This document shows, one piece after another, positions 41,089-50,182 of a stretch of DNA of 64,000 bases (its first letter is position 1; each line of letters starts with the position of its first letter). Source of the stretch: Roseomonas sp. HF4. GTDB lineage: Bacteria; Pseudomonadota; Alphaproteobacteria; Acetobacterales; Acetobacteraceae. Made by a program: the position numbers and the translations under genes. The stretch spans positions 124,001 through 188,000 of the forward strand of contig NZ_STGD01000006.1 in NCBI RefSeq assembly GCF_005222755.1, read 5' to 3'. The notes beneath the pieces were generated by a model that saw nothing but the letters and a program-made list of their open reading frames with translations, made no database searches and was not told the origin of the DNA.

Positions 41089-41607
41089 TCAGTCCTCCGC
41101 GAGGCGGAGGATAAGCGGCGGCGTCGCCTCCGCCCCGGGCGCCGGGACGGCGGCGACCGCGACCCCGCCCGGCACCGCCCCCAGCGTCAGGCGCAGCGCG
41201 CCGCCCGCGGGCAGATCCACCGCCGCTTCACGCACCAGGTTGAGGATCTCGGCCCGCACCTCCGGCGACGGCGATGCGACGCGCGGCAGGCCGGGCGGCA
41301 CCGCCACCTCGACCTCGCGGCCGGGGCCGAGGGTCAGCACGATCAGCGGCCGCAGCAGCGCGAGCAGCTGCGCGGCGTCGGTCCCCTCGGCCGTGGCAGG
41401 CGGGGCGGCGAGGGCGACGTAGGCCTTGAGCAGCGCCTCGAGCCGCGTCGTTGCGTCGCGCATGCGTTCGGCGCGGGCGCGGTCGCGGTCGGTCGGCGCG
41501 GTGCGCAGCAGGATGTCGATGGTGCCCGACAGCGCCGCGAAAAGGTTGTTCGCCTCATGCCGGACCGGCACGGCGAGGCGGGTGAGATCGTCGAGGGGCG
41601 CGGTCAT
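41089..41607 (-). CDS. Histidine-kinase-like protein with degenerate ATPase region
   Basis: A 172-residue cytosolic protein. RHEANNLFAALSGTIDILL at residues 16-34 resembles the H-box and dimerisation helix of NtrB/CckA-type kinases, with His17 as the possible phospho-site, and a second helix follows (ERMRDATTRLEALLKAYV). The C-terminal half keeps an N-box-like helix (AEILNLVREAAVDLPAGG) but shows no glycine-rich ATP lid. It may be a phosphotransferase of the ChpT kind or a degraded kinase. It starts at the ATG before the H-box helix. Confidence 0.55.
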   Translation of the reverse strand: MTAPLDDLTRLAVPVRHEANNLFAALSGTIDILLRTAPTDRDRARAERMRDATTRLEALLKAYVALAAPPATAEGTDAAQLLALLRPLIVLTLGPGREVEVAVPPGLPRVASPSPEVRAEILNLVREAAVDLPAGGALRLTLGAVPGGVAVAAVPAPGAEATPPLILRLAED

Positions 41608-42210
41608 CTGTGCCTTGCGTCGCTGCGGAAGGACGGAGACGCGCCGTCGCTCGCCCCGGGCCAAAAGATAGACCATCTCCGTCCCCCAGACCCGCCCCGT
41701 GCGCGGGTCCGGCCGGTCCCGGGGCGCGCGGCGGCGCGCCTGCGGAGGGGGGGCGCCCGGCCCGGTATCAGGCACCCGTCGGCCAGGCATCGGGGCGCCG
41801 GTCCGCGCGTCAGGCCGTGGCGCGCCAAGCCGGCACCCGCACGCCGAACGGGTCGAGTGCCCGGCCCTGCCGAAGAAGTTCCAGCCGCCGCCGCGCGCGA
41901 CGCGCGCCACCATCGGCGAAGCGGCCGTCCGGAACCGGGGCTGATACGCAATGCAGGAACACGCGCGGACTCGCCGTTTTTCGACGACCCGATATGAACC
42001 AGAAGCCGCGCGCCTGTCTTCGGTAATTTCTCTACCGTCTCTCAACGACTCCGCCACTTTACCGCGAGAACAGCAAAGGCCTGGACGATCAGAACATCAC
42101 TCGCGCGTGACTACTCGGAATCCGAGAAACCGAGGGCACGGCGCACCATCCGGGTCGTCCATTTCCTCGTTCTGAACGCCTCGTTTTGAACGCATGAGCT
42201 GAATCCGGGC
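41608..42210. other. Gene-poor, partly AT-rich gap
   Basis: About 600 bp lie between the kinase-like gene and the hydrolase gene. The left part is GC-rich and contains one short minus-strand frame (41810-41962). The right part (about 41940-42190) is clearly lower in GC than its surroundings. It holds a CTCGGA-A-TCCGAG inverted repeat near 42115-42127 and two adjacent near-copies of CCTCGTTCTGAACG (42165-42192). No convincing full gene, RNA gene or insertion sequence is seen. Confidence 0.5.
41810..41962 (-). CDS. Possible 50-residue ORF or gene remnant
   Basis: A GTG-initiated frame encodes a basic 50-residue peptide ending RLELLRQGRALDPFGVRVPA followed by WRATA. Its protein-like composition and moderate G/C third-position bias suggest coding origin, but no ribosome-binding site is evident and no family is recognised. 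It could be the 3' remnant of a decayed gene. Confidence 0.2.
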   Translation of the reverse strand: MFLHCVSAPVPDGRFADGGARRARRRLELLRQGRALDPFGVRVPAWRATA

Positions 42211-43326
42211 TCAAGGCGTGCCCAGGAAGACCCCGAGCAGCGCCACCACCTCTGCCGGCCGTTCCTGCTGCACCCAGTGGCCGGCACCCGGCACCGCATG
42301 CGTGCCGCGCCAGTCCGCGCAGGCCTCCGTCTCCATCCGCCGCAGCGCGCCCGGCGCCTGCTGCACGCCCCAGTCGCGCGCGCCGCCGATGAAGCAGGCC
42401 GGCACCTCGATCCGCCGGCCGGCGAAGGCCTCCATCTCCATGTTCGTGCCGGTGAAGCGCGTGCGGTACCAGTTGAGCCCGCCCTGGAAGCCCGTCCGCC
42501 CGTATTCGGCGGCATAGACGGCGAGTTCGTCCTCGGTCAGCCAGGCGCAGGACGCAACCTCCGCGGCGGAGGGCATCGCGTGAGCCACAGTCTCCGGCAT
42601 CGTCTCGGCCGTATCCATCACGTAGTAGGTCGGCAGCTTCGCTAGTTCATCCGCCGTCCAGCCGGCCAGCGGATGGACCTCGTTGCCGGCCCAGTCGCCC
42701 GACTTGTGGTGGTAGTAGGCGCGCAGGAAATCGTGCAGCCCCTGCGGCGCGGCCAACAGGTCGCCATTCGCCGGGCGCGTCGCGTAGTACCAGTGGTAAT
42801 GCTTGCGCGGCCGCGGCAGTGCGGCGAGGTCGGCCGCGATGTCCCGCGCCGGCGCACGCAGGCTGGACCCGATCGCGGGTGGGCCGGCGAAGGGCGCGCT
42901 CATCAGCGCCACGCGGCGGAACACGTCCGGCCGGACCAGCGCGCAATGCGCCGCGACGGGCGATCCGAAATCATGGCCGACCACCGCATGCACATGCGGG
43001 ACGCCGAGCGCGCCGAGCAGCGCCAGCTGGTCGCGGATCAGGTTGAGCAGGGCGAAGGGCCGCAGGTCCGCATCATAGGCATCGGACCAGCCCGTGGTGC
43101 GGCCATAGCCGCGCTGGTCGGGCGCCACGACGTGGAACCCCGCCTCGGCCAGCGGCACCATCACGCGGCGCCAGGAAAAGGCGAGTTCCGGGAAGCCGTG
43201 CAGCAGCAGCAGCACCGGCCGGCCGGCCTCGCCGGCCTCGAGCACGTGCATGTCCATGCCGTTGATCCCGGGCACCATGCGGGCGCGGATGCCCGTGGGC
43301 AGGGTCGGGTGGCTGAGCGGTTCCAT
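42211..43326 (-). CDS. Alpha/beta hydrolase, epoxide hydrolase type
   Basis: A 371-residue alpha/beta-hydrolase. The oxyanion motif is LLLLHGFPELAFSW near residue 43, the nucleophile elbow is VVGHDFGSPVAAHCA (Asp nucleophile, as in epoxide hydrolases and haloalkane dehalogenases), and the final His is in GAGHWVQQERP. A large cap domain (about 150-270) is rich in Tyr/Trp (KHYHWYYATRP). Epoxide hydrolysis is the likeliest activity; the substrate is unknown. It is divergent from the acyl-CoA ligase gene, with about 100 bp between starts. Confidence 0.85.
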   Translation of the reverse strand: MEPLSHPTLPTGIRARMVPGINGMDMHVLEAGEAGRPVLLLLHGFPELAFSWRRVMVPLAEAGFHVVAPDQRGYGRTTGWSDAYDADLRPFALLNLIRDQLALLGALGVPHVHAVVGHDFGSPVAAHCALVRPDVFRRVALMSAPFAGPPAIGSSLRAPARDIAADLAALPRPRKHYHWYYATRPANGDLLAAPQGLHDFLRAYYHHKSGDWAGNEVHPLAGWTADELAKLPTYYVMDTAETMPETVAHAMPSAAEVASCAWLTEDELAVYAAEYGRTGFQGGLNWYRTRFTGTNMEMEAFAGRRIEVPACFIGGARDWGVQQAPGALRRMETEACADWRGTHAVPGAGHWVQQERPAEVVALLGVFLGTP

Positions 43327-43427
43327 GGGCGGTCCTCCTGGCGGCGCGCGCATCCGGCCCGCGAAGCGCGGGGCTGGCAAGCCCCGCCGGTTTGACGCGG
43401 GCGCGGGCGGCGACGACCCTGCCCGCC

Positions 43428-44963
43428 ATGCGGGATGGAATCGCCTGGTCGAACGACCTTCTCACCCTGGCCGCGCGCTTCGCGGGCCGCACCGCCGTCA
43501 CGGACGGCACGGCGCAGATGGGCTTCGCGGAGCACGCCGCGCGCGCCCATGCGCTGGGCCACCGGCTGCGCCAGGCCGGCGTGATGCCGGGCGCGCCGGT
43601 CGCCACACTGGTGCCGAACGGCGTGGACGCCCCCTGGGTCAGCGCGGGCGTCACGATCGCCGGCGCCGCCGAGGTGCCGGTCAACGCCCATTCAACCGAC
43701 GAGGAACTCGCCTGGTTCGCAGCGCTCGCGGGCTTCCGCCGCGTCATGGCGCCGGGGCGGCAGGCGGCGCGGCTCACGGCACTCGGCTTCGAGCCCTGGG
43801 CGGTCGAGGACATCGCCCCCGACCCCGCGCCGCGCGCGCTGCCGCCGGTGCCGTCCGAGGCCTGGGGCCGGCTGATCTTCACCTCCGGCACCACCGGCCG
43901 GCCGAAGGCGATCGTGCACACCCATGGCGGGCGCTGGACCGCGCACCTGCTGCAGCGCGCCGTGCTGCCCTTCACGCCGGGCGCGGGCGACCGCGTGCTG
44001 CTGATGACGCCCTATGTTCACGGCGCCTCGCTGATCGCCGCCGCCTGGCTCGAACAGGGCGCCGAGGTGGTGCTGCAGGACGGCGTCCGCGCCGAGGCGG
44101 TGCTGCCCGTGCTGGAGGCACGGCCGGCCGCGATCTTCGCCCCACCCACCGTGCTGGCCAAGATCCTGTCGCTGTTTCCCGGCCGGCGGTTCGCGGGCGT
44201 GCGCTGCATCTTCACCGGCACCTCGACGCTGTCGCGCGCCTTGTGGCAGCGCGCCGCCGAGGCCTTCGGCCCGGTCGTGCGCGTGACCTACGGCATGAGC
44301 GAATGCTTCAACCCCATCACGGTGCTGGAACCGCCCGAGGTGGCCGAGGCGATGGCCGAGGCGGAGGACGGCCTCGGCGCCTGCCTCGGCTGGCCGGCGC
44401 CTGGGGTGGAGGTCGCGATACGCGCCGAGGACGGCGCCGCGCTGCCGCCCGGCGAGGCCGGCGAGATCCACCTGCGCGCCCGGCACATGAACGCGGGGAC
44501 CATCTCGGCCACCGGGTTCGCGCCGCGTGCGCCGGGCGCCTGGCACCGCACCGGGGACCTCGGCGCGATCGACGCGCGCGGGCGGCTGCATCTCTCGGGC
44601 CGCGCGGCGGACGTGATGAAGTCGGGCGGCTATCGTGTCCATCCCGGGGAGATCGAGGTGGCGCTCGACGGCGCCGCGGGCGGGCGCGCGATCTGCGTGC
44701 TCGGCCTGCCCTCCGACTACTGGGGGGAGGTGATCGTCGCGGTCGCCGAGGCGCCGCCGCCGGGCTGGGAGGCCGAGGCCGAGGGCCGCGTCGCCGCGCT
44801 CGCGCGTCCGAAGCGGCCGCGCGCCTGGCTGGCGCTGCCGGAGTTGCCGCGCAACGCCCAGGGCAAGGTGGTGCGCGCGAAGGTGCGCGATGCCGTGCTC
44901 GCGGCGCTGGTGCTGGAGGACGGGCCACACCCGCGCATTGTTGCGCGCGCGCCGCAGGCGTGA
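43428..44963 (+). CDS. Acyl-CoA synthetase / AMP-dependent ligase
   Basis: A 511-residue class I adenylate-forming enzyme. The P-loop-like motif is IFTSGTTGRPKAIVHTHGG near residue 150, followed by YGMSECFNPITVL. The hinge region has HRTGDLGAIDARGRLHLSGR and the sequence GGYRVHPGEIEVAL. The C-terminal catalytic lysine segment is LPRNAQGKVVRAKV. It activates a carboxylic acid to an acyl-CoA. The ATG at 43428 is preferred to the TTG at 43392. It may form a small catabolic unit with the divergent hydrolase. Confidence 0.9.
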   Translation: MRDGIAWSNDLLTLAARFAGRTAVTDGTAQMGFAEHAARAHALGHRLRQAGVMPGAPVATLVPNGVDAPWVSAGVTIAGAAEVPVNAHSTDEELAWFAALAGFRRVMAPGRQAARLTALGFEPWAVEDIAPDPAPRALPPVPSEAWGRLIFTSGTTGRPKAIVHTHGGRWTAHLLQRAVLPFTPGAGDRVLLMTPYVHGASLIAAAWLEQGAEVVLQDGVRAEAVLPVLEARPAAIFAPPTVLAKILSLFPGRRFAGVRCIFTGTSTLSRALWQRAAEAFGPVVRVTYGMSECFNPITVLEPPEVAEAMAEAEDGLGACLGWPAPGVEVAIRAEDGAALPPGEAGEIHLRARHMNAGTISATGFAPRAPGAWHRTGDLGAIDARGRLHLSGRAADVMKSGGYRVHPGEIEVALDGAAGGRAICVLGLPSDYWGEVIVAVAEAPPPGWEAEAEGRVAALARPKRPRAWLALPELPRNAQGKVVRAKVRDAVLAALVLEDGPHPRIVARAPQA

Positions 44964-45065
44964 CGCCGCTCACCCGATCTTCACGCCACAAGCGGAAAAC
45001 GGCTTGCCCGCGCCACCAGCGGCGCGACACTCGCCGTTGACTGCCATGCCCGAGGAGAATCCACG

Positions 45066-45539
45066 ATGCTTTCCAGACGCGTGATCGCCGGCGCGGCGCT
45101 GCTTGCTGCGCTTGGCGCCGGCGGTGTCGCCGCCCAGAACTTCAACCTGCCGCCGTCCTTCGGCACGGCCAACCTCCGCTTCAACTTCGCCCCCGACCCC
45201 TACGTGGTGAACGTGACAGCGGGCGGCACCATCCCGGCCGAGCGGATCGGCGGACCGGGCTGCGTCGGCGCCATCGCGCAGGCGCCGGACGTGCGGCTGA
45301 ACTACCAGGCCGGCGGCGGGCTGCCGCTCTGGATCGGCGCGCGGTCCCGGGCCGACGTGACGCTGGTGGTGAACCTTCCGAACGGGCGCTGGATCTGCAA
45401 CGACGACTTCCAGGGCACCGACCCCGGCCTGGTCTTCCCGAACCCGATGTCCGGCCAATACGACATCTGGATCGGCAGCTACGACCGCGGTCGCGGCATC
45501 CCGACGCAGGTCTTCTTCTCGGAAGTGCCGCCGCGCTGA
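45066..45539 (+). CDS. Secreted PPC-like beta-sandwich protein of unknown function
   Basis: A 157-residue exported protein with a signal peptide ending GVAAQ near residue 23. The mature part begins NFNLPPSFGTANLRFNFAPD and ends with DVTLVVNLPNGRWICNDDF and GQYDIWIGSYDRG. This resembles bacterial pre-peptidase C-terminal-like domains sometimes annotated as peptidase S1. No Ser-His-Asp protease triad is visible, so an enzymatic role is not supported. Cys77 and Cys117 could form a disulphide. Confidence 0.7.
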   Translation: MLSRRVIAGAALLAALGAGGVAAQNFNLPPSFGTANLRFNFAPDPYVVNVTAGGTIPAERIGGPGCVGAIAQAPDVRLNYQAGGGLPLWIGARSRADVTLVVNLPNGRWICNDDFQGTDPGLVFPNPMSGQYDIWIGSYDRGRGIPTQVFFSEVPPR

Positions 45540-45695
45540 TCGACCTCGCGGCGCCGGTCGGGCAGCCCCGCCCGGCCGGCGCCGCCCGTGCCTGTCCGCG
45601 CCCGCGCTTCGCCGGGTCTTGCCGGGCGCCACGCGGCATGCTGTTGGATCGACCGCCGGGCCAGTCACCATCCAACAGCGAAGGAACGCGCAAGC

Positions 45696-46667
45696 ATGCG
45701 CAGGATCCTGGGCGCCGCCGTGGCGCTCCTTGCTCTCATCATGCCCGGCCTTGCCGCGGCGCAAGCCCCCTGGCCGAGCCGGCCGATCCGCCTTGTCATC
45801 CCCTGGCCGCCGGGCCAGGCGACCGACCTCGCCGGGCGCGTCATCGCGCAACGGCTCGCCGAGCGCCTTGGCCAGCCCGTGGTCGCCGAGAACCGCGCCG
45901 GCGCCGGCGGCACGATCGGCACGGATGCGGTCGCGAAGTCGGCGCCGGACGGCTACACGCTGCTCGCCGCCTCCTCCGGCCCCTACACCATCGCGCCGCT
46001 GCTACAGCGCCTGCCCTACGACACCACGCGGGACTTCGCGCCGATCGCGATGTTCGGCGTCTCCCCCTACCTGCTGGTGGTGAAGCCGGATTTCCCGGCG
46101 CGCACGACGCAGGAATTCATCGCGGTCCTGCGCGCACGGCCGGGGCACCACACCTTCGGCTCATCCGGCCGCGCAGCGACGGCGCACCTCATCATCGAGG
46201 CCTTCAACGCGCGCGCCGGCATCGATGCGCTGCACGTGCCCTTCGCCGGCAGCGCGCCGTCCATGACCGCGCTGCTCGGCGGCCAGATCCACTACTCGAT
46301 CGAGACCCTCGCGGCGACGAGCCCCCTGGTGCGGCAGGGCACGCTGCGGGCGCTCGGCATCTCGCTCGCGGAGGGCAGCACGCTGGTGCCCGACATCGAG
46401 CCCCTCGCGCGCGTGCCCGGCCTCGAAGGCTTCGACGCCGGCGCCTGGGTGGGACTGGCGGCGCGCGCGGGCACGCCGGCCGCCATCCTGGACCGGCTTG
46501 CCGAGGAAGTCGCGGCCGCCATGGCCGATCCTGCGGTCCGGGCCCGCTTCGAGGGCATCGGCGTCGAGCCGGTGCGGCGCGGTGGCGCGGCCTTCGCCAC
46601 CTACCTGGCCGAACAGCGCGCGCTGTTCCAGGGCATCATCGAGCGGCAGAACATCCGGCTCGACTGA
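45696..46667 (+). CDS. Bug/TctC-family tripartite tricarboxylate receptor
   Basis: A 323-residue periplasmic receptor with a signal peptide ending AAAQAP near residue 22. Typical motifs are WPSRPIRLVIPWPPGQATD, VVAENRAGAGGTIGTDAV and PDGYTLLAAS. The family binds carboxylates such as citrate, glutarate or nicotinate for TctAB or for signalling. No tctA or tctB gene is adjacent, so it is an orphan receptor. Its 3' end is followed within 10 bp by a family B repeat. Confidence 0.9.
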   Translation: MRRILGAAVALLALIMPGLAAAQAPWPSRPIRLVIPWPPGQATDLAGRVIAQRLAERLGQPVVAENRAGAGGTIGTDAVAKSAPDGYTLLAASSGPYTIAPLLQRLPYDTTRDFAPIAMFGVSPYLLVVKPDFPARTTQEFIAVLRARPGHHTFGSSGRAATAHLIIEAFNARAGIDALHVPFAGSAPSMTALLGGQIHYSIETLAATSPLVRQGTLRALGISLAEGSTLVPDIEPLARVPGLEGFDAGAWVGLAARAGTPAAILDRLAEEVAAAMADPAVRARFEGIGVEPVRRGGAAFATYLAEQRALFQGIIERQNIRLD

Positions 46668-46676
46668 CCGAGCGAG

Positions 46677-46867
46677 ACACCGGCGGTCGAAGACATCGAC
46701 TGCCGGTGTCATACCAACGGCACGAGGCTTTCACTCGTGCCGCGGCCGCGGATGCGGCTCATCGGAACCTCGGCGCAAGCCACGGAAACGGGCGGTTTCC
46801 GCCCGGCGCCTGAGGGCAGGGAAACGCGGATACCGGCGGTCGAAGCTTCGACCGCCGGTGTCAGGCG
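46677..46867. repeat. Family B interspersed palindromic repeat, copy B1
   Basis: It begins with an imperfect palindrome (arms 46676-46690 and 46696-46710, one G-T pair), then a perfect 9-bp hairpin CGGCACGAG/CTCGTGCCG (46718-46726/46734-46742), then a GGAAAC/GTTTCC stem near 46784-46800. It ends in a perfect 28-bp palindrome at 46832-46859. The stretch from about 46727 to 46867 aligns along its length with 55906-56048. It fills the gap after the Bug gene and touches the ubiH stop codon at 46861-46863. Confidence 0.75.
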
Positions 46868-48114
46868 CGGCCCAGCCCCTGCCCGCCCAGCAGGCCGCCC
46901 GCGACGCCGCCCATCCCCATGGCCCGCCTGGCGAAGAACCGCTTCAGCTCCGGCATGCGGTCCACCGCCGCGATGCCGAGGCGGCGCGCGATCCGCAGCG
47001 GCGGCAGTCGGGACGTGAACAGCCGCTCCAGCACATGCGTGGCGCCCAGCATGACCAGGCTGTCCGGTCGCCGCGCCGCCTGGTAGCGCGCGAGCAGCGC
47101 GGCGCCCCCGGGGTCCTCGCCGGCGTTCACCGCCTCGATCACCATCTCGGCCAGCGCCGCCACGTCGCGGAAGCCGAGGTTGAGCCCCTGCCCCGCAATC
47201 GGGTGGATGCCGTGCGCCGCATCGCCCACCAGCGCCAGGCGCTCGGCCGTGTAGCGCGCGGCGTGCATGGCGCTCAGCGGATAGGACCAGCGCCGGCCGA
47301 TCGGCCGCACGGCGCCGAGGTGGTCGCCCATCCGCGCCATGATCTGCCGCGCATAGGCCGCGTCGTCCATCGCGAGCGCCGCCCGCGCGACGGCGGTGCG
47401 CTCGGTCCAGACGATGGCGCTGACATGCGGGTGGCCGGGGATGCCGTTCATCGGCAGCTGCGCGAAGGGGCCATGCGGCAGGAACTGCTCGAGCGCCACG
47501 TTGTGGTGCGGCTTGTCGTGCGCGATCGCGCCGACCAGCCCCATGCAATGGTAGTCGAGCCGCGTGACCGGGATGCCGGCCTGGCGCCGCAGCGGGGAGT
47601 TGCGGCCCTCGGCGCCGACCAAGAGGCGCGCGTGGATGTCCTGGCCGGACGACAGGCGCACCGTCGCGCCCTCCGGCCCGCGTTCCACCCGCGCCTCGGC
47701 GGGCGCGAAGACCGAAAGGCCCGGCAGCGCGGGCAGGCGGGCGTTCAGCGCCACGCGCAGCGCGCGCGCCTCGACCATCCAGCCGAACGGGTCCTCCCCC
47801 ACCTCCGCATGGTCGAAATGGAGCGAGAGAGGGGAAGCGCGCTCGCCCGGCCGGCCGTCGGCGACGCGAATGCCGAGGATCGGGCAGGGCGCCTCCGGCA
47901 GCCGGTCCCAGACCCCGGCGGCCGCGAGCAGGCGCTGCGAGGTCAGGGCGATGGCGTAGGCGCGGCCGTCGAATTCCGGCATCTCCATGGGCGGCAGCGG
48001 CGCGGCGTCGACCACGGCCGTGCGGACGCCGCCGGCGGCCAGTGCCGCGGCCAGGGTGGCGCCGACCGGGCCGGCGCCGATGATGCAGGTGTCGACCTCG
48101 AGGGGCATGCTCAT
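46861..48114 (-). CDS. ubiH: UbiH/UbiF-family FAD-dependent ubiquinone biosynthesis hydroxylase
   Basis: A 417-residue flavoprotein monooxygenase. The N-terminal FAD motif is CIIGAGPVGATLAAALAAGG near residue 10. The DG-type motif LLVGAEGRNSPLRRQAGI and the second FAD motif LALVGDAAHGIHPIAGQGLN (residues about 290-310) are characteristic. It hydroxylates the ubiquinone ring or a related polyprenyl phenol; which position (UbiH, UbiF or UbiL) cannot be decided from the sequence. Its stop codon lies 1 bp beyond a perfect palindrome of a family B repeat. Confidence 0.87.
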   Translation of the reverse strand: MSMPLEVDTCIIGAGPVGATLAAALAAGGVRTAVVDAAPLPPMEMPEFDGRAYAIALTSQRLLAAAGVWDRLPEAPCPILGIRVADGRPGERASPLSLHFDHAEVGEDPFGWMVEARALRVALNARLPALPGLSVFAPAEARVERGPEGATVRLSSGQDIHARLLVGAEGRNSPLRRQAGIPVTRLDYHCMGLVGAIAHDKPHHNVALEQFLPHGPFAQLPMNGIPGHPHVSAIVWTERTAVARAALAMDDAAYARQIMARMGDHLGAVRPIGRRWSYPLSAMHAARYTAERLALVGDAAHGIHPIAGQGLNLGFRDVAALAEMVIEAVNAGEDPGGAALLARYQAARRPDSLVMLGATHVLERLFTSRLPPLRIARRLGIAAVDRMPELKRFFARRAMGMGGVAGGLLGGQGLGRA

Positions 48115-48165
48115 GCCGCCAATCTAGGCGCACGGCGCCGCCGCGCCAGTATGCCCTCCGCTTAA

Positions 48166-48657
<492 letters not shown>

Positions 48658-48692
48658 GCCGCCCGACCATGACCGGAAAGGACCTGACGACA

Positions 48693-50036
48693 GTGAAGCG
48701 CATGATCGCGCGCTGCGGCCTCGCCGCGGCCACCCTCATGACGGCTGCGGCACCCGCCATGGCGCAGGACGCCAAGGTGGACACCGGCGACGCCGCCTGG
48801 ATGCTCACCTCGACCGCCATCGTGCTCATGATGACGATCCCGGGCGTCGCGCTGTTCTACGCGGGCATGGTCCGCAAGAAGAACGTGCTCGCCACGATGA
48901 TGCAGTCCTTCTTCATCTGCGGCCTGGTCTCGGTGCTGTGGATGGTGGCGGGCTATTCCATCGCCTTCGGCAACGGCGGTGCCTACTCGGCCTATGTCGG
49001 CGACTTCTCCCGCGTGCTGCTGAGCGGCCTGGCCGAGAACTGGGACAAGCCTTTCACCATGGGCACGGGCGACGCGACCGTCGCCTTCACCATCCCGGAG
49101 AGCCTGTTCGTGATGTTCCAGATGACCTTCGCGGTCATCACCGCCGCGCTGATCACCGGCGCCGTGGCGGACCGCATGAAGTTCTCGGCCCTGGTGTTCT
49201 TCATCAGCCTCTGGACTCTGCTGGTCTACAGCCCGGTCGCGCACTGGGTCTGGCATCCGTCGGGCTGGCTGTTCGTCGACGGTGCGCTCGACTTCGCGGG
49301 CGGCACGGTCGTGCACATCAACGCGGGCGTGGCCGGCCTGGTCGCGGCCATCGTGCTCGGCAAGCGCGTGGGCTACGGCACCGAGAACATGGCGCCGCAC
49401 AACCTCGGTCTCGCGGTCATCGGCGCCTCGCTGCTGTGGGTGGGCTGGTTCGGCTTCAACGCCGGGTCGGCCGCCTCCTCGGGCGGCGGGCGCGCGGCGA
49501 TGGCCATGCTGGTGACGCAGGTCGCCGCCGGCGGCGCCGTGCTGTCCTGGGTCCTTGCCGAATGGATGATCAAGGGCAAGCCGTCGGTGCTCGGCGCCAT
49601 CTCGGGCGCGGTCGCGGGGCTTGTCGCCATCACGCCGGCGGCGGGCTTCGTGCTCCCGGGCTCGGCGCTCATCATCGGCGTCGCCGCGGGCCTCGCGGGC
49701 TATTGGGGGGCGACCGCGCTCAAGCACGCGCTCGGCTACGACGACAGCCTCGACGCCTTCGGCGTGCACGGCATCTGCGGCATCGTGGGCGCTCTGCTGG
49801 TGGGCTTCCTGGCCTATGGCCCGCTGTCGGCCACGGAAGCCTCGCCGGCCGGCACCTCGGGCTCGATGGAGCAGTTCATCAAGCAGTGCACGGCGGTCGG
49901 CGCGACAGTGGTCTTCACCGCGGTCGCGACCTTCATCCTGCTCAAGGTCACCGACCTGATCGTCGGGCTCCGCGTGAGCGAGGAGGAGGAGCGCGAGGGC
50001 CTCGACGTCACCATGCACGGCGAGCGCATCAACTGA
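48693..50036 (+). CDS. amtB: Ammonium transporter AmtB
   Basis: A 447-residue ammonium channel with a cleavable signal (about residues 1-24, ending AMAQ) and eleven predicted helices. The family motif DFAGGTVVHINAGVAGLVAA carries the first pore His, and DAFGVHGICGIVGALLVG the second. Its cytoplasmic tail would be blocked by uridylylation-free GlnK. The GTG at 48693 has an AAGGA sequence upstream and is preferred to the ATG at 48669, which lacks one. A hairpin terminator lies 28 bp after the stop. Confidence 0.95.
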   Translation: MKRMIARCGLAAATLMTAAAPAMAQDAKVDTGDAAWMLTSTAIVLMMTIPGVALFYAGMVRKKNVLATMMQSFFICGLVSVLWMVAGYSIAFGNGGAYSAYVGDFSRVLLSGLAENWDKPFTMGTGDATVAFTIPESLFVMFQMTFAVITAALITGAVADRMKFSALVFFISLWTLLVYSPVAHWVWHPSGWLFVDGALDFAGGTVVHINAGVAGLVAAIVLGKRVGYGTENMAPHNLGLAVIGASLLWVGWFGFNAGSAASSGGGRAAMAMLVTQVAAGGAVLSWVLAEWMIKGKPSVLGAISGAVAGLVAITPAAGFVLPGSALIIGVAAGLAGYWGATALKHALGYDDSLDAFGVHGICGIVGALLVGFLAYGPLSATEASPAGTSGSMEQFIKQCTAVGATVVFTAVATFILLKVTDLIVGLRVSEEEEREGLDVTMHGERIN

Positions 50037-50063
50037 CCAACCCGGCCTTTCCGGTCGGCGGGT

Positions 50064-50089
50064 GGGCGCGGGGGGTAACCTCCGCGCCC
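50064..50089 (+). terminator. Hairpin downstream of amtB
   Basis: GGGCGCGG and CCGCGCCC pair (8 bp), with further inner G-C pairing around TAA, 28 bp after the amtB stop. GCTTTGTGT follows. It is a likely end for the glnK-amtB transcript. Confidence 0.5.
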
Positions 50090-50182
50090 GCTTTGTGTCC
50101 GAAGGCCGGTGCGGCCGGCACGCACGGCGCTGCGCCGTAGCGGGCCGTCCGGCAGGCCCCCCCCCGCCGGCGAAGTCCTGCC

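Noticed and set aside
41608..42057. N-terminal extension of the kinase-like protein to 322 residues
   Set aside because: The extra part is low-complexity and Arg/Gly/Pro-rich with no recognisable domain. The ATG at 41607 sits directly before the His-box helix.
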